DNA of 64,000 bases from Nocardioides psychrotolerans (GTDB lineage Bacteria; Actinomycetota; Actinomycetes; Propionibacteriales; Nocardioidaceae): NCBI RefSeq assembly GCF_900113685.1, contig NZ_FOQG01000001.1:310001-374000 (forward strand). The letters are read 5' to 3'. Shown here in pieces: positions 11,364-19,771 of this stretch (positions are counted from its first letter, which is position 1; each line of letters starts with the position of its first letter). Under the pieces are notes generated by a model that made no database searches, was not told where the DNA came from, and saw only the letters and a program-made list of their open reading frames with translations. A program made the position numbers and the translations under genes.

Positions 11364-12656
11364 ATGCAAGTCGACGAGCTGCTCAAGCCCTTCCCCATCA
11401 AGGAGTTCCACCCGTTCCCCCGGGCCCTGATGGGACCCGGCGCCCACGAGATGATCGGCCCCGAGGCCCTCAAGATGGGCTTCCGCAAGACCCTCGTGAT
11501 GACGTCGGGGCTGCGCGGCACCGACATCGTCCACAAGATCGTCGAGTCGATGAAGTACCACGGCCTCGAGGTGGTGGTCTACGACAAGGTCGAGTCCAAC
11601 CCCAAGGACTACAACGTCATGGACTCGGTGAAGCTCTACCAGGAGAACGCCTGCGACTCCTTCGTCTCCATCGGCGGCGGCTCCTCGCACGACGCCTGCA
11701 AGGGAGCTCGCGTCTCGGTGGCTCACGACGGCCGCAACGTCAACGAGTTCGAGGGCTTCAACATGTCCGAGAACCCGAAGAACCCGCCCCACATCGCGGT
11801 CTCCACCACCGCCGGCACCGGGTCGGAGACGTCGTGGGCCTACGTCATCACCGACACCACGACCGACCCCGACAACCCCCACAAGTACGTCGCCTTCGAC
11901 GACGCCTCGGTGGCCTCCCTGGCGATCGACGACCCGGTGCTCTACTTCGACTGCCCCGTCGACTACACCGCCCAGTGCGGCTTCGACGTGCTCGCCCACG
12001 CCAGCGAGCCCTACGTCTCGCGGCTCAACTTCGAGCCGTCCCTGGGCAACGCGATCCGGGCCATCAAGCTGACCTCGGAGAACCTGCGCGAGGCGGTCTG
12101 GAACGGTCAGGACCTCAAGGGCCGCGAGGGCATGATGTACGCCCAGTACATCGCCGCGCAGGCGTTCAACTCCGGCGGCCTGGGGATCATCCACTCGATC
12201 TCCCACGCGGTGTCGGCGTTCTACGACACCCACCACGGCCTCAACAACGCGATCGCGCTGCCCCGGGTGTGGGCGTTCAACATGCCCGCCCAGTACGGCC
12301 GCTTCGCCGACATCGCCGAGGCCATGGGCATCGACACGCACGGCATGACCAAGCCCCAGGCGGCCGACGCCGCGCTGGCCGCCGCGATCCGGCTGCTGCG
12401 CGACGTGGGGATCACCGAGAAGTTCACCGACGTGACGAAGGACTCCTACTCCAAGAACCGGCTGGGCCAGGGCCCGACCGCGTTCTACCAGAGCGCCGGG
12501 ACGATCAGCGGCGACGCAGCCGACGTGGACCGGATCACCAACCACGTCCTCGGCGACGCCTGCACCCCGGGCAACGCCAAGGAGTGCACCTTCGAGACCG
12601 TGCGCCCCGTCGTGGACCACTGCATGAACGGCGACCTGGACGACCTCATCTCCTAG
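11364..12656 (+). CDS. mdo: NDMA-type nicotinoprotein methanol/alcohol dehydrogenase
   Basis: 430 aa iron-containing (group III) alcohol dehydrogenase of the Mdo/Mno type known from Amycolatopsis, Rhodococcus and Mycobacterium. NAD-binding GGGSSHDACKG (about residues 107-117), TTAGTGSETSWAYVITD, and His-rich metal-site segments (IIHSISHAVS, THHGLNN) are visible. Family members keep NADH tightly bound, form decamers and need an external acceptor; mycofactocin serves this role in vivo. ATG at 11364 with GGAGG 7 nt upstream. Divergent from mftA and followed by moxR/VWA genes. Preferred alcohol cannot be read from sequence. Confidence 0.92.
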   Translation: MQVDELLKPFPIKEFHPFPRALMGPGAHEMIGPEALKMGFRKTLVMTSGLRGTDIVHKIVESMKYHGLEVVVYDKVESNPKDYNVMDSVKLYQENACDSFVSIGGGSSHDACKGARVSVAHDGRNVNEFEGFNMSENPKNPPHIAVSTTAGTGSETSWAYVITDTTTDPDNPHKYVAFDDASVASLAIDDPVLYFDCPVDYTAQCGFDVLAHASEPYVSRLNFEPSLGNAIRAIKLTSENLREAVWNGQDLKGREGMMYAQYIAAQAFNSGGLGIIHSISHAVSAFYDTHHGLNNAIALPRVWAFNMPAQYGRFADIAEAMGIDTHGMTKPQAADAALAAAIRLLRDVGITEKFTDVTKDSYSKNRLGQGPTAFYQSAGTISGDAADVDRITNHVLGDACTPGNAKECTFETVRPVVDHCMNGDLDDLIS

Positions 12657-12671
12657 CCGACCGATCGCGTC

Positions 12672-12697
12672 GGGCCCGGCCCCCACCGGCCGGGCCC
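12672..12697 (+). terminator. GC-rich hairpin after the methanol dehydrogenase gene
   Basis: Arms GGGCCCGGCC (12672-12681) and GGCCGGGCCC (12688-12697) with a 6-nt loop and no U-tract. It lies 15 bp after the mdo stop and 55 bp before moxR, so it may act as a partial terminator or 3'-end stabiliser that sets the dehydrogenase mRNA above its accessory genes. Confidence 0.6.
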
Positions 12698-12751
12698 AGC
12701 GCGTCCCCCTTCGCACCTCCCCATCCCCGCATCCAGGCACAGGAGATCCGC

Positions 12752-13942
12752 GTGACCGAGCAAGCAGCGCCAGTGGCCGAGTTCAGCGACGTCGAGGACA
12801 CCCGCACCCGCTTCCGTGACGCCGGCTACCTCGCCGACGATCGGCTAGCGACCACGGTGTTCCTGCTCTCCCGGCTCGACAAGCCGGTGCTGCTCGAGGG
12901 TCCGGCCGGCGTCGGCAAGACGCAGCTGGCCACGAGCCTCGCCGAGGTCACCGGACGACGGCTGATCCGGCTCCAGTGCTACGAGGGCCAGGACGAGACC
13001 AAGGCCCTCTACGAGTGGGACTACGGCAAGCAGATGCTCTACACCCAGATCCTGCGGGAGAAGATCGGCCAGGTCGTCGAGGACGCCGCCGACCTCCAGG
13101 AGGCCGTCGAGCGGATCGCCCAGCAGGACAGCATCTTCTTCTCCGAGCGCTTCCTCGCGGCCCGCCCCCTGCTGGAGGCGATCACTTCCGAGGAGCCGGT
13201 CGTGCTCCTGATCGACGAGGTCGACCGTGCCGACGAGGCGCTCGAGGCGGTGCTGCTCGAGCTGCTCAGCGAGTTCCAGATCTCCATCCCCGAGGTCGGC
13301 ACGATCCGCGCCAAGACGCTGCCCTACGTCGTGCTGACGTCCAACAACACCCGCGACCTCTCCGCCGCCCTCAAGCGCCGCTGCCTGCACCTGTTCCTCG
13401 ACTACCCCGAGGCCGACCGCGAGCTGGAGATCATCCGCTCGAAGGACACCGGTCTCTCCGAGGCGCTGGCGACGCGACTGGTCGAGATCGTGCGTGGCCT
13501 GCGCGATCTGGAGCTGCGCAAGTCGCCCTCCATCTCCGAGACCATCGACTGGGCCCGCACCCTCGCGGTGCTCGGCGTCGAGGAGCTCACGGCCGACGTG
13601 CTGTCCGCGACGCTCAACGTCGTCGTCAAGTACGAACGCGACCTCGAGAAAGCCCGTCGCGCCCTGCCCGGCATGGTCGATCCCAACGCCACCGTGCCCG
13701 ACTCCCTCGGCCACGGCCACGGCCACGGGCACGGCCACGACGCGGACCACGCGCACGACGGCACCGACGCCGGGCCGGACGGCCGGGCCGTGCGGGCGGC
13801 CAAGGACCAGCCGGGCCGCCACGACGCGGCGTACGCCGGCAATGGCCGCTCCTCGGAGGAGGGCAGGCCGCCCAAGGTCGTGCCCACCGGCCAGGGCGAG
13901 CGCTCCTTCGCCGCACGCTCCGCCCGCAAGCGTCCGGTCTGA
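12752..13942 (+). CDS. MoxR-family AAA+ ATPase with His-rich tail
   Basis: 396 aa. Walker A GPAGVGKT (50-57), Walker B LLIDE (152-156), and a sensor region TSNNTRDLSAALKRRC typical of MoxR/CoxD/NorQ proteins. An unusual C-terminal extension after residue 318 carries seven histidines alternating with Gly, Asp and Ala (His321-335). MoxR ATPases work with a VWA partner in assembling or metallating enzymes; the partner is the next gene. GTG at 12752 is chosen for the AGGAG 6 nt upstream. The likely client is the dehydrogenase encoded just upstream (inference). Confidence 0.88.
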   Translation: MTEQAAPVAEFSDVEDTRTRFRDAGYLADDRLATTVFLLSRLDKPVLLEGPAGVGKTQLATSLAEVTGRRLIRLQCYEGQDETKALYEWDYGKQMLYTQILREKIGQVVEDAADLQEAVERIAQQDSIFFSERFLAARPLLEAITSEEPVVLLIDEVDRADEALEAVLLELLSEFQISIPEVGTIRAKTLPYVVLTSNNTRDLSAALKRRCLHLFLDYPEADRELEIIRSKDTGLSEALATRLVEIVRGLRDLELRKSPSISETIDWARTLAVLGVEELTADVLSATLNVVVKYERDLEKARRALPGMVDPNATVPDSLGHGHGHGHGHDADHAHDGTDAGPDGRAVRAAKDQPGRHDAAYAGNGRSSEEGRPPKVVPTGQGERSFAARSARKRPV

Positions 13943-13946
13943 GCAG

Positions 13947-15479
13947 ATGGAAGGCGCCGTCCACCGCTTCATCCGGCTGCTGCGGCTGCACGGCGTGCGC
14001 GTGAGCACCGCCGAGGCGGTCGACGCGATGCACGCCGTCGCCCAGCCCAGCGTGCTCGAGCACCGCGAGGTGCTGCGGGCCGCTCTCGCGGTCAGCCTCA
14101 TCAAGGACCGCCGCGACCTCGAGGTCTTCGAGCGGGTCTTCGAGCGCTTCTTCGGGCTGCTCGCGGTCATCGAGCCGGGCGACGAGGGGCACGGCCACGC
14201 GCACGACGACCTCACCGACGAGGGCTCGCTCGAGCAGTTCACCCTGTCCGAGGAGCCCGGCGACGTGCCCGAGGACGGCCACTCGCACGGCAAGCCCGAC
14301 GACATCAAGGAGTTCTTCAGGCCCGAGGACATGGCCCAGCAGTACAACCTGCACCAGGAGGCCAACAAGATCGACATCGCAGCGCTGACCGACGAGATCG
14401 TCCTGTCCAACGACACCCAGGACAGTGCCGGCGAGGCCGCGCGGGTGCAGCTCTCCACGCAGCGCATGCACAACCCCGGGGCACCCGGCGACCTGGTGCG
14501 CCGACCCGGCATGGAGATCGACACCGAGCTCACGGTCGCCGAGGAGATGATGCTGCTGAGCTGGCTCGAGGAGACGGTGCCCGACGACGCCGAGCACGAC
14601 CCCGACACCGCGGCCGGCCTGGCCGCGCTGCGGGAGGCACTGGCGCCCTACCTCGCGAGCCTGCCGGAGCGGCTCAAGCAGCACCTCGAGCGGCTCATGG
14701 AGATGGAGCACGAGATCGAGGTCCGCGAGGTGCAGGCAGCGCAGGCCGAGACCCTCGACGAGCGCGAGCGCGCCGACCTCGAGGAGTCGTTGCGGCGACT
14801 GCTGCGCAGCCTGCGTGGTGCGCCCCGGCCGCGGCGCAAAGCGGCCGCGCGTGGGGTGGTCGACGGTGCGCGCACGATGCGGGCCAACATGAGGTACGAC
14901 GGTGTCCCCTTCCGTCCCGTCACCGTCAGCAAGGTGGAGGACCGGCCGCGGCTGCTGGTGCTATGCGACGTCTCGCTCTCCGTGCGCTCGACCGCCCGCT
15001 TCACCCTGCACCTGGTGCACAGCCTGCAGTCGGTCGCGTCCTCGGTGCGGACCTTCGCGTTCGTCAAGGACCTGGTCGAGGTGACCGACCTCTTCGCCGA
15101 GCACCGCACCGAGGAGGCGCTGAGCCTGGTGATGTCGGGGCTGCCCGCGGGCGGGGTACTCGACGTGGACGCCGACTCCGACTACGGCTCGGCGTTCGAC
15201 ACGTTCCTCGACCTGTTCGGCTCGGCCATCACCCGTCGTACGACGGTCATCGTGCTGGGCGACGGACGCGGCAACGGCCACGACCCGCGTCTGTCGGTCT
15301 TCGAGGAGATCAGCCGGCGCGCGCGCAGCACGATCTGGCTGACGCCCGAGCCGCGCTACTCGTGGGGGCTCGGGGGCTGCGACCTGCCGCTCTATGCCGA
15401 GCACTGTGAGCGCGTGCAGGTCGTGCGCGGCCTCTCCGGGCTCGAGCAGGTCTCCCACCAGGCGGCGGTCCCGACATGA
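13947..15479 (+). CDS. VWA (CoxE-like) partner of MoxR
   Basis: 510 aa. The C-terminal domain has a complete MIDAS motif DxSxS (Asp341, Ser343, Ser345) and a GDGRGNGHDPRL loop. The N-terminal half is helical, with acidic and His-containing linkers (GHGHAHDD around 81-88; GHSHGK around 111-116). It begins 4 nt after moxR. Resembles CoxE/NorD-type adaptors. Paired His-rich stretches in both partners suggest metal handling (inference). A second MoxR/VWA pair is encoded at 24797-26802. Confidence 0.87.
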   Translation: MEGAVHRFIRLLRLHGVRVSTAEAVDAMHAVAQPSVLEHREVLRAALAVSLIKDRRDLEVFERVFERFFGLLAVIEPGDEGHGHAHDDLTDEGSLEQFTLSEEPGDVPEDGHSHGKPDDIKEFFRPEDMAQQYNLHQEANKIDIAALTDEIVLSNDTQDSAGEAARVQLSTQRMHNPGAPGDLVRRPGMEIDTELTVAEEMMLLSWLEETVPDDAEHDPDTAAGLAALREALAPYLASLPERLKQHLERLMEMEHEIEVREVQAAQAETLDERERADLEESLRRLLRSLRGAPRPRRKAAARGVVDGARTMRANMRYDGVPFRPVTVSKVEDRPRLLVLCDVSLSVRSTARFTLHLVHSLQSVASSVRTFAFVKDLVEVTDLFAEHRTEEALSLVMSGLPAGGVLDVDADSDYGSAFDTFLDLFGSAITRRTTVIVLGDGRGNGHDPRLSVFEEISRRARSTIWLTPEPRYSWGLGGCDLPLYAEHCERVQVVRGLSGLEQVSHQAAVPT

Positions 15480-15489
15480 CCGGGCGGGC

Positions 15490-16461
15490 ATGACCACGGG
15501 CACGGGTCGGCCGGTGGCGGCGCCCGAGCCTCCCCGCATCGACGCCTTCACCCGGACCGACCGCGGCGTCTACCGCGACGCCTTCGTCGAGGTGCACGCG
15601 TGCCCGGCGCCGGCGCCGCTGGCGCGCCGCTCGCGACACATGGTGCGCACCCCGCACTTCGACGTCGTGCACGACGGTCCGCGCGTGCTGCTCACCCACC
15701 GGGTGCCGGCCGAGGGGATCGACGACGACCTCTCGGGGCTGCTCGCCGACGAGCTCTTCAGCCCCGGCTGGCTGCGCGGTCCCGAGATGTTCGAGCGGCT
15801 CTTCACCGGCATCGTGCTCACCTCGGGTCCCGACCCGCTCGCCAGCTGGACGCTCTTCTACCGCAACACGTTGCGGCGCGTGGAGACCGTGCTCGCGCGG
15901 GGTGGTGGTGTCGGTGGTGGTGTCGGCGGTGGTGTCGGCGGTGGTGTCGGCGGTGCGCACGGGACGATCGACGACTACGCGCCTGTCTACGCGTTCGCCG
16001 AGCAGCTCCTCGAGCCCGGCAGCGTGCTCGAGCTCGGCTGCTGCTTCGGTTTTCTGTCCCTGCGCCTCGCGGCCGCCGGGCACCACGTCACCGCCTCCGA
16101 CCTCAACCGCGGCACGGTCGCCCTGCTCGACGCGGTCGCGCCGCTGCTGGGGGTCTCGCTGCGCACCGTCGTCGCCGACGCCGGGCGCGTCCCGGCCCCT
16201 GAGCGCTCGGCCGACACGGTGCTGCTGATCCACCTGCTCGAGCACCTCGACAGCGACCACGGCGACCGGGTCCTGACCGAGGCGATCCGGCTGGCCCGGC
16301 GCCGGGTCGTGGTTGCCGTGCCGCTCGAGGACGAGGCCGACGAGACCTGGGGGCACGTGCGCACGCTCTCCCTGGCCGACCTCGATGCCTGGGGCAGTCG
16401 CACCGGCCTGGCGCACACGGTGCACGAGCACCACGGCGGCTGGCTCGTCCTCGACCGCTGA
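15490..16461 (+). CDS. mftM: Mycofactocin oligosaccharide methyltransferase MftM
   Basis: 323 aa. An N-terminal domain of about 150 residues is followed by a class I SAM-dependent methyltransferase fold with the glycine-rich loop VLELGCCFGF and motif II ASDLN. In mycobacteria MftM O-methylates a glucose of the mycofactocin oligosaccharide. A Gly-Val repeat (GGGV x4) joins the two domains. ATG at 15490 follows the VWA stop by 10 nt. The MftM call rests on domain layout, length and location in a mycofactocin locus. Confidence 0.8.
   Translation: MTTGTGRPVAAPEPPRIDAFTRTDRGVYRDAFVEVHACPAPAPLARRSRHMVRTPHFDVVHDGPRVLLTHRVPAEGIDDDLSGLLADELFSPGWLRGPEMFERLFTGIVLTSGPDPLASWTLFYRNTLRRVETVLARGGGVGGGVGGGVGGGVGGAHGTIDDYAPVYAFAEQLLEPGSVLELGCCFGFLSLRLAAAGHHVTASDLNRGTVALLDAVAPLLGVSLRTVVADAGRVPAPERSADTVLLIHLLEHLDSDHGDRVLTEAIRLARRRVVVAVPLEDEADETWGHVRTLSLADLDAWGSRTGLAHTVHEHHGGWLVLDR
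15901..15955 (+). repeat. 12-bp tandem repeat encoding (VGGG)n inside mftM
   Basis: Four near-identical copies of GGTGGTGTCGGC, the first diverged. The unit is a multiple of three, so copy changes only lengthen or shorten the interdomain linker. Confidence 0.8.
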
Positions 16462-16785
16462 CGTCGTGCAGCGGTCCTCGGGCAGGCGCCGATGGGCGGT
16501 GGGAGGTGGGAGGTGCGGTGGCGCGCCCGTCACCCGCAGCTCACCGCCCCTCTGCCTCGACCGCCGTCCGCACGCCTACCTGTCCGACGCGCACGCAGGG
16601 TGGGGACGGTCCGCCGTACAACCTCGCGGAGACGGGTGCACGGGTGCACGCGAGGCGTGGTGGAGGCCCTTCCGGGCAGGCGCCGGACTGGTCGCTCGGC
16701 CGGTCCCGCGGAGGTCCTGCGTCACTAGCGCCGCAGGCAGGCGGCCGGCACCGACGCCGCCACCCACACCCCTCCGGAGGACCTC
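16462..16785. other. Promoter region of the acetate-type transporter
   Basis: 324 bp without a gene. It contains a half-site ACCTGTCCG (about 16578-16586) matching the mftA/mdo operator, a stem-loop with 7-bp arms at 16622-16628 and 16649-16655 whose loop holds GGGTGCA twice, and a direct repeat CGGGCAGGCGCCG near 16479 and 16673. GGAGG lies just before the transporter ATG. Confidence 0.5.
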
Positions 16786-17424
16786 ATGACCGATCTCGCC
16801 AGCCAGCCCACCAGCCACGCGACACCCAGCCATGCCGAGCCGGCACCCGCGGCCGTCGTGGCCACCGCACCCTCCGGCTGGGGCGACCCGTTCTCGCTCG
16901 GGCTCGCCAGCTTCGGCATCTCCGCACTGGTCCTCGCCAGCGTCATGTCGGGGCTCATCGACGCCGCTGCCACCCCGGCCGTGCTATCGCTCGCGCTGGC
17001 GCTGGGCTTCACCACCGAGCTGGTCGCGGGCATCATCCACTTCCAGCGCGGTGAGACCTTCCCCGGCCTGGTCTTCACGGCGTACGCCGGCTTCTGGCTC
17101 AGCTATGCGCTGCTCGTGCAGTTCTACGGGCCGATGGTGACCGCCGACGCCGCGGCGGTGACCGGGATGTTCCTGCTGGCGTGGGCGATCTTCTCGAGCT
17201 ACATGCTGCTGGCCGCGCTGCGCACCAACACCACGACGATCGTGATCTTCTCGCTGCTGTGCATGGTGTTCTATCTCGCGGCCTTCGGCGCGTTTCTCGA
17301 GAGTGCCGCGCTGGGCCACGCAGCCGGCTACGTGCTGGTGCTCGACGCCCTCGTCGCGCTCTACGCCTCCGCCGCGATCATCGTGAACACCACGTGGGAG
17401 CGCACCGTCCTGCCGGTGCCCTGA
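16786..17424 (+). CDS. GPR1/FUN34/YaaH (SatP-type) acetate transporter
   Basis: 212 aa with six predicted membrane helices after a ~28-residue Ala/Pro/Ser-rich tail. The family signature NPAPLGL-x-x-F appears as GDPFSLGLASF at about residues 32-42; FYLAAFGAFLES matches another conserved helix. Members move acetate or other small carboxylates with protons. In this locus it could handle carboxylate end products of alcohol oxidation (inference). GGAGG precedes the ATG. Confidence 0.85.
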   Translation: MTDLASQPTSHATPSHAEPAPAAVVATAPSGWGDPFSLGLASFGISALVLASVMSGLIDAAATPAVLSLALALGFTTELVAGIIHFQRGETFPGLVFTAYAGFWLSYALLVQFYGPMVTADAAAVTGMFLLAWAIFSSYMLLAALRTNTTTIVIFSLLCMVFYLAAFGAFLESAALGHAAGYVLVLDALVALYASAAIIVNTTWERTVLPVP

Positions 17425-17440
17425 GCCTGGTCACCGCTGA

Positions 17441-17490
17441 TGCAACATCGCGCCGACTCGACGGGCCGGGGCTGCTCCGAGGAGCAGCTC
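17441..17490. terminator. Repeat half-element and hairpin between convergent genes
   Basis: 17441-17460 (TGCAACATCGCGCCGACTCG) repeats 938-957 exactly. It is followed by a hairpin with 8-bp arms GCTGCTCC (17471-17478) and GGAGCAGC (17481-17488). The region lies between the transporter stop and the convergent response regulator stop, so it probably ends one or both transcripts. Confidence 0.5.
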
Positions 17491-17507
17491 CGGTCCGGGC
17501 GGCAGGA

Positions 17508-17593
17508 GGAACGTCGGCAGTTCACCGCCCCCGGCGCGACGCAGAGCGTGAGCGGACCGACGTACGCGCCGAACTGCCCGGTCGGATTGGCGG
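17508..17593. repeat. 86-bp dispersed repeat, copy 1
   Basis: Begins GGAACGTCGGCAGTTC and ends GAACTGCC plus 15 nt ending TGGCGG. The ends GGCAGTTC/GAACTGCC are inverted repeats. A second copy with the same 47-nt internal spacing lies at 53733-53818 on the other strand. Both copies are intergenic. Confidence 0.6.
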
Positions 17594-17686
17594 TCAAGCG
17601 CCAACTTCCCCGGCTGGCCGGGGATCCCTGCCGCCCGCCCGCCCCAACTCGGCCGACCACGACTTCGTCGTGGTCGGCTGGTCGGC

Positions 17687-18364
17687 TCAGATGACACCCA
17701 TCTTGGAGGCCTCGTAGACCGCCTCCGCACGGCGGGTGACCCCGAGCTTGCGCAGGATGTTGCCGACATGGAACTTCGCGGTGGTCTCGGAGATGTAGAG
17801 CCGGGCGCCGATGTCGCGGTTGGACAGACCGCGGGCCAGCAGGCGGAGCACCTCGGTCTCGCGGGGGGTGAGGTGCTTGGCCTCGCTGGCGGTCGGGGTG
17901 TTGAGGCCGCGGACCATGGCTGCGGCGGAGCGAGCGTCGAAGGCGCTCTCCCCACGGGCGATGTCGCGGATGGCGCGGATCAGGCCGGAGGTGTCGACGT
18001 CCTTGACGACGTAGCCGCGCGCACCGGCCCGCACCGCGCGCAGCACCAGCTGGTCGTCGAGGAAGGTCGTGAGGACCAGGATCCCGATCTCGGGGTGCAG
18101 CTCGCCCAGCTCGGCGCAGAGCTCGAGGCCCTCGGTGTCGGAGGAGGTCGAGAGCTTCAGGTCGAGCAGCACGATCTGCGGCCGTGCCCGCACCACGACG
18201 GCCAGCGCCTCAGCGGCGGTCGAGGCCTCCGCGACGACGCGCATGTCGCGCTCGCGCTCCAGGATCGAGCGCAGTCCCTGGCGGACGATGGCGTGGTCGT
18301 CGACGAGCATGATGTCGACGGTGCTCGAGACGGTGTCGGGCTTGGGCGGGCTCAGCGTTGCCAC
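17687..18364 (-). CDS. LuxR/NarL-family response regulator
   Basis: 225 aa. N-terminal receiver domain (MLVDDHAIVRQG; phosphoacceptor Asp in IVLLDLKLS) and C-terminal LuxR helix-turn-helix (LTPRETEVLRLLARGLSNRDIGARLYIS). The GTG at 18364 has AGGAG 7 nt upstream and overlaps the kinase stop by 13 nt, so the pair is translationally coupled. In Mycolicibacterium smegmatis, comparable two-component systems control alcohol dehydrogenases next to mycofactocin genes; the same role here is inferred. It is a candidate binder of the 26-bp palindrome. Confidence 0.9.
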   Translation of the reverse strand: MATLSPPKPDTVSSTVDIMLVDDHAIVRQGLRSILERERDMRVVAEASTAAEALAVVVRARPQIVLLDLKLSTSSDTEGLELCAELGELHPEIGILVLTTFLDDQLVLRAVRAGARGYVVKDVDTSGLIRAIRDIARGESAFDARSAAAMVRGLNTPTASEAKHLTPRETEVLRLLARGLSNRDIGARLYISETTAKFHVGNILRKLGVTRRAEAVYEASKMGVI

Positions 18365-19770
18365 GGGTTCTCCTGGAAGGTCGGACGGTCGGGCGCGGCC
18401 TCGACGAGGCCGCCGATGAGTCCGGGGCGGTAGGGCACCGCCAGCGGCAGCGGGATGCGCATCTCCACGCGCACCCCACCGAGACGGGCGCGACGGAAGG
18501 CGATGCTGCCGCCGAGCTCGGTGATGCGGCTCTCGATGTTGACCAGGCCACGGTGCCGGCCGTCGACGGCAGGGCCGCGCTCCAGCCGCAGCCGTCGGGC
18601 CAGCTCGGTGGGGTCGCCGGTGCCGTCGTCGGCCACGCTGGCGAGGAGCTCGGTGGCGCGATAGCGCAGGCGTACGACGGCGCGCGTCGCCTCGGCGTGG
18701 GTGGCGACGTTGAAGAGGGCCTCCCCCACCGCCCGCGCGATCTCGTGGTCGGCGTCGGCCCCGAGCAGGTGGGCGTCCCCCTCGACGCGCACCTGGACCT
18801 GCAGCTGCTGGCGGTGGTGCTCGGCCACCTCGTGGAGCAGCTCGGGCAGCGTCCACACGGTGTCGCGCTGCGGCTGGTGCAGAGCATAGATCGCCCGTCG
18901 CAGCTGGTCGATCGCCACCTGGCTCAGCGACTTGGCCGTGCACAGCTGGGCCAGGATCGGGGCCCCCTGGGGACCCAGGTGCTCGGCCTCACCCCGCGCG
19001 ACCTCGACGGCCATGCCGGTGGACAGGACGTACTGCGTCACCGAGTCGTGCAGCTCGCGGGCGATCCGGTGCCGCTCGTGGTCGACGAGCTCGCGCTGGT
19101 GGGCCACCAGCAGCCGCTGCTCGACCTCGCGCAGCTCGCGAGTGCGCTGCTCGAGGTCGAGCGCCTGGGCGGTCGCCTCGTCGTAGAGCTGCTGGGCACG
19201 ACGGTGCAGGGCCGCGCCCGCCTGGTACTGCTCGGAGGTGTGCAGCGAGACGGCCGCCTCGTTGGCCAGGATCCGCAGCACCGAGAGGTCCCCCGGCGCG
19301 GGCTCGGCGTCCAGGCCGTGCAACCCGACGAGGGCCCCGATCCGCACCCCGTCGAGGGTCATGGGCACCCGCACCCAGGTGGCGTCGGCCGGCGTGCGGG
19401 TGGCGTGACCGGCGCGGATCGCGCCGAGCTCACGTCGTACGGCGGGTGGCAGGCCGGCGTCCTCGTCGACGACCGTGCCCTCCCGGTCGACCGCGAGGAA
19501 GCGCGGCCGGGCACCGGGGAGGTGGCCGTCGGAGAGCGCGAGCAGCGTCCACTGCGCCTCGAGGTGCTCCGAGGCGGCCCGGGTGACCTGCTCGAGGAGG
19601 CCGCGCGGGCCCTCGACCGTGCGCACCAGGGTGCGGGAGATCGAGTCCATCGCCCGCACCGCGCGCTGCATGCGCTCGTCGGAGGCGACGTAGGCGCGGT
19701 AGTAGGACCCCTTGCCCGAGCGGACCCCGGTGAGGGTCGCGAGGTCGAGCGACTGACTGGTCACCGTCAC
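18352..19770 (-). CDS. GAF-domain histidine kinase (HisKA_3 type)
   Basis: 472 aa, no membrane segment. A GAF-like sensory region (about 45-185) and a coiled-coil lead to the HisKA_3 phosphoacceptor box RHRIARELHDSVTQYVL near residues 232-248 and a HATPase_c domain at the C-terminus. It should phosphorylate the response regulator encoded just downstream. The GTG at 19770 follows the alcohol dehydrogenase stop with 1 nt between, so enzyme, kinase and regulator form one operon. A soluble GAF sensor suits detection of a cytoplasmic metabolite or redox cue (inference). Confidence 0.88.
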   Translation of the reverse strand: MTVTSQSLDLATLTGVRSGKGSYYRAYVASDERMQRAVRAMDSISRTLVRTVEGPRGLLEQVTRAASEHLEAQWTLLALSDGHLPGARPRFLAVDREGTVVDEDAGLPPAVRRELGAIRAGHATRTPADATWVRVPMTLDGVRIGALVGLHGLDAEPAPGDLSVLRILANEAAVSLHTSEQYQAGAALHRRAQQLYDEATAQALDLEQRTRELREVEQRLLVAHQRELVDHERHRIARELHDSVTQYVLSTGMAVEVARGEAEHLGPQGAPILAQLCTAKSLSQVAIDQLRRAIYALHQPQRDTVWTLPELLHEVAEHHRQQLQVQVRVEGDAHLLGADADHEIARAVGEALFNVATHAEATRAVVRLRYRATELLASVADDGTGDPTELARRLRLERGPAVDGRHRGLVNIESRITELGGSIAFRRARLGGVRVEMRIPLPLAVPYRPGLIGGLVEAAPDRPTFQENPWQR

Positions 19771-19771
19771 C

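Noticed and set aside
11051..12751. A very long open frame on the plus strand upstream of and joined to moxR
   Set aside because: It is antisense to mftA/B sequence and out of frame with the methanol dehydrogenase; its composition is Arg/Pro/His-rich low complexity. Only the part from GTG 12752 is real.
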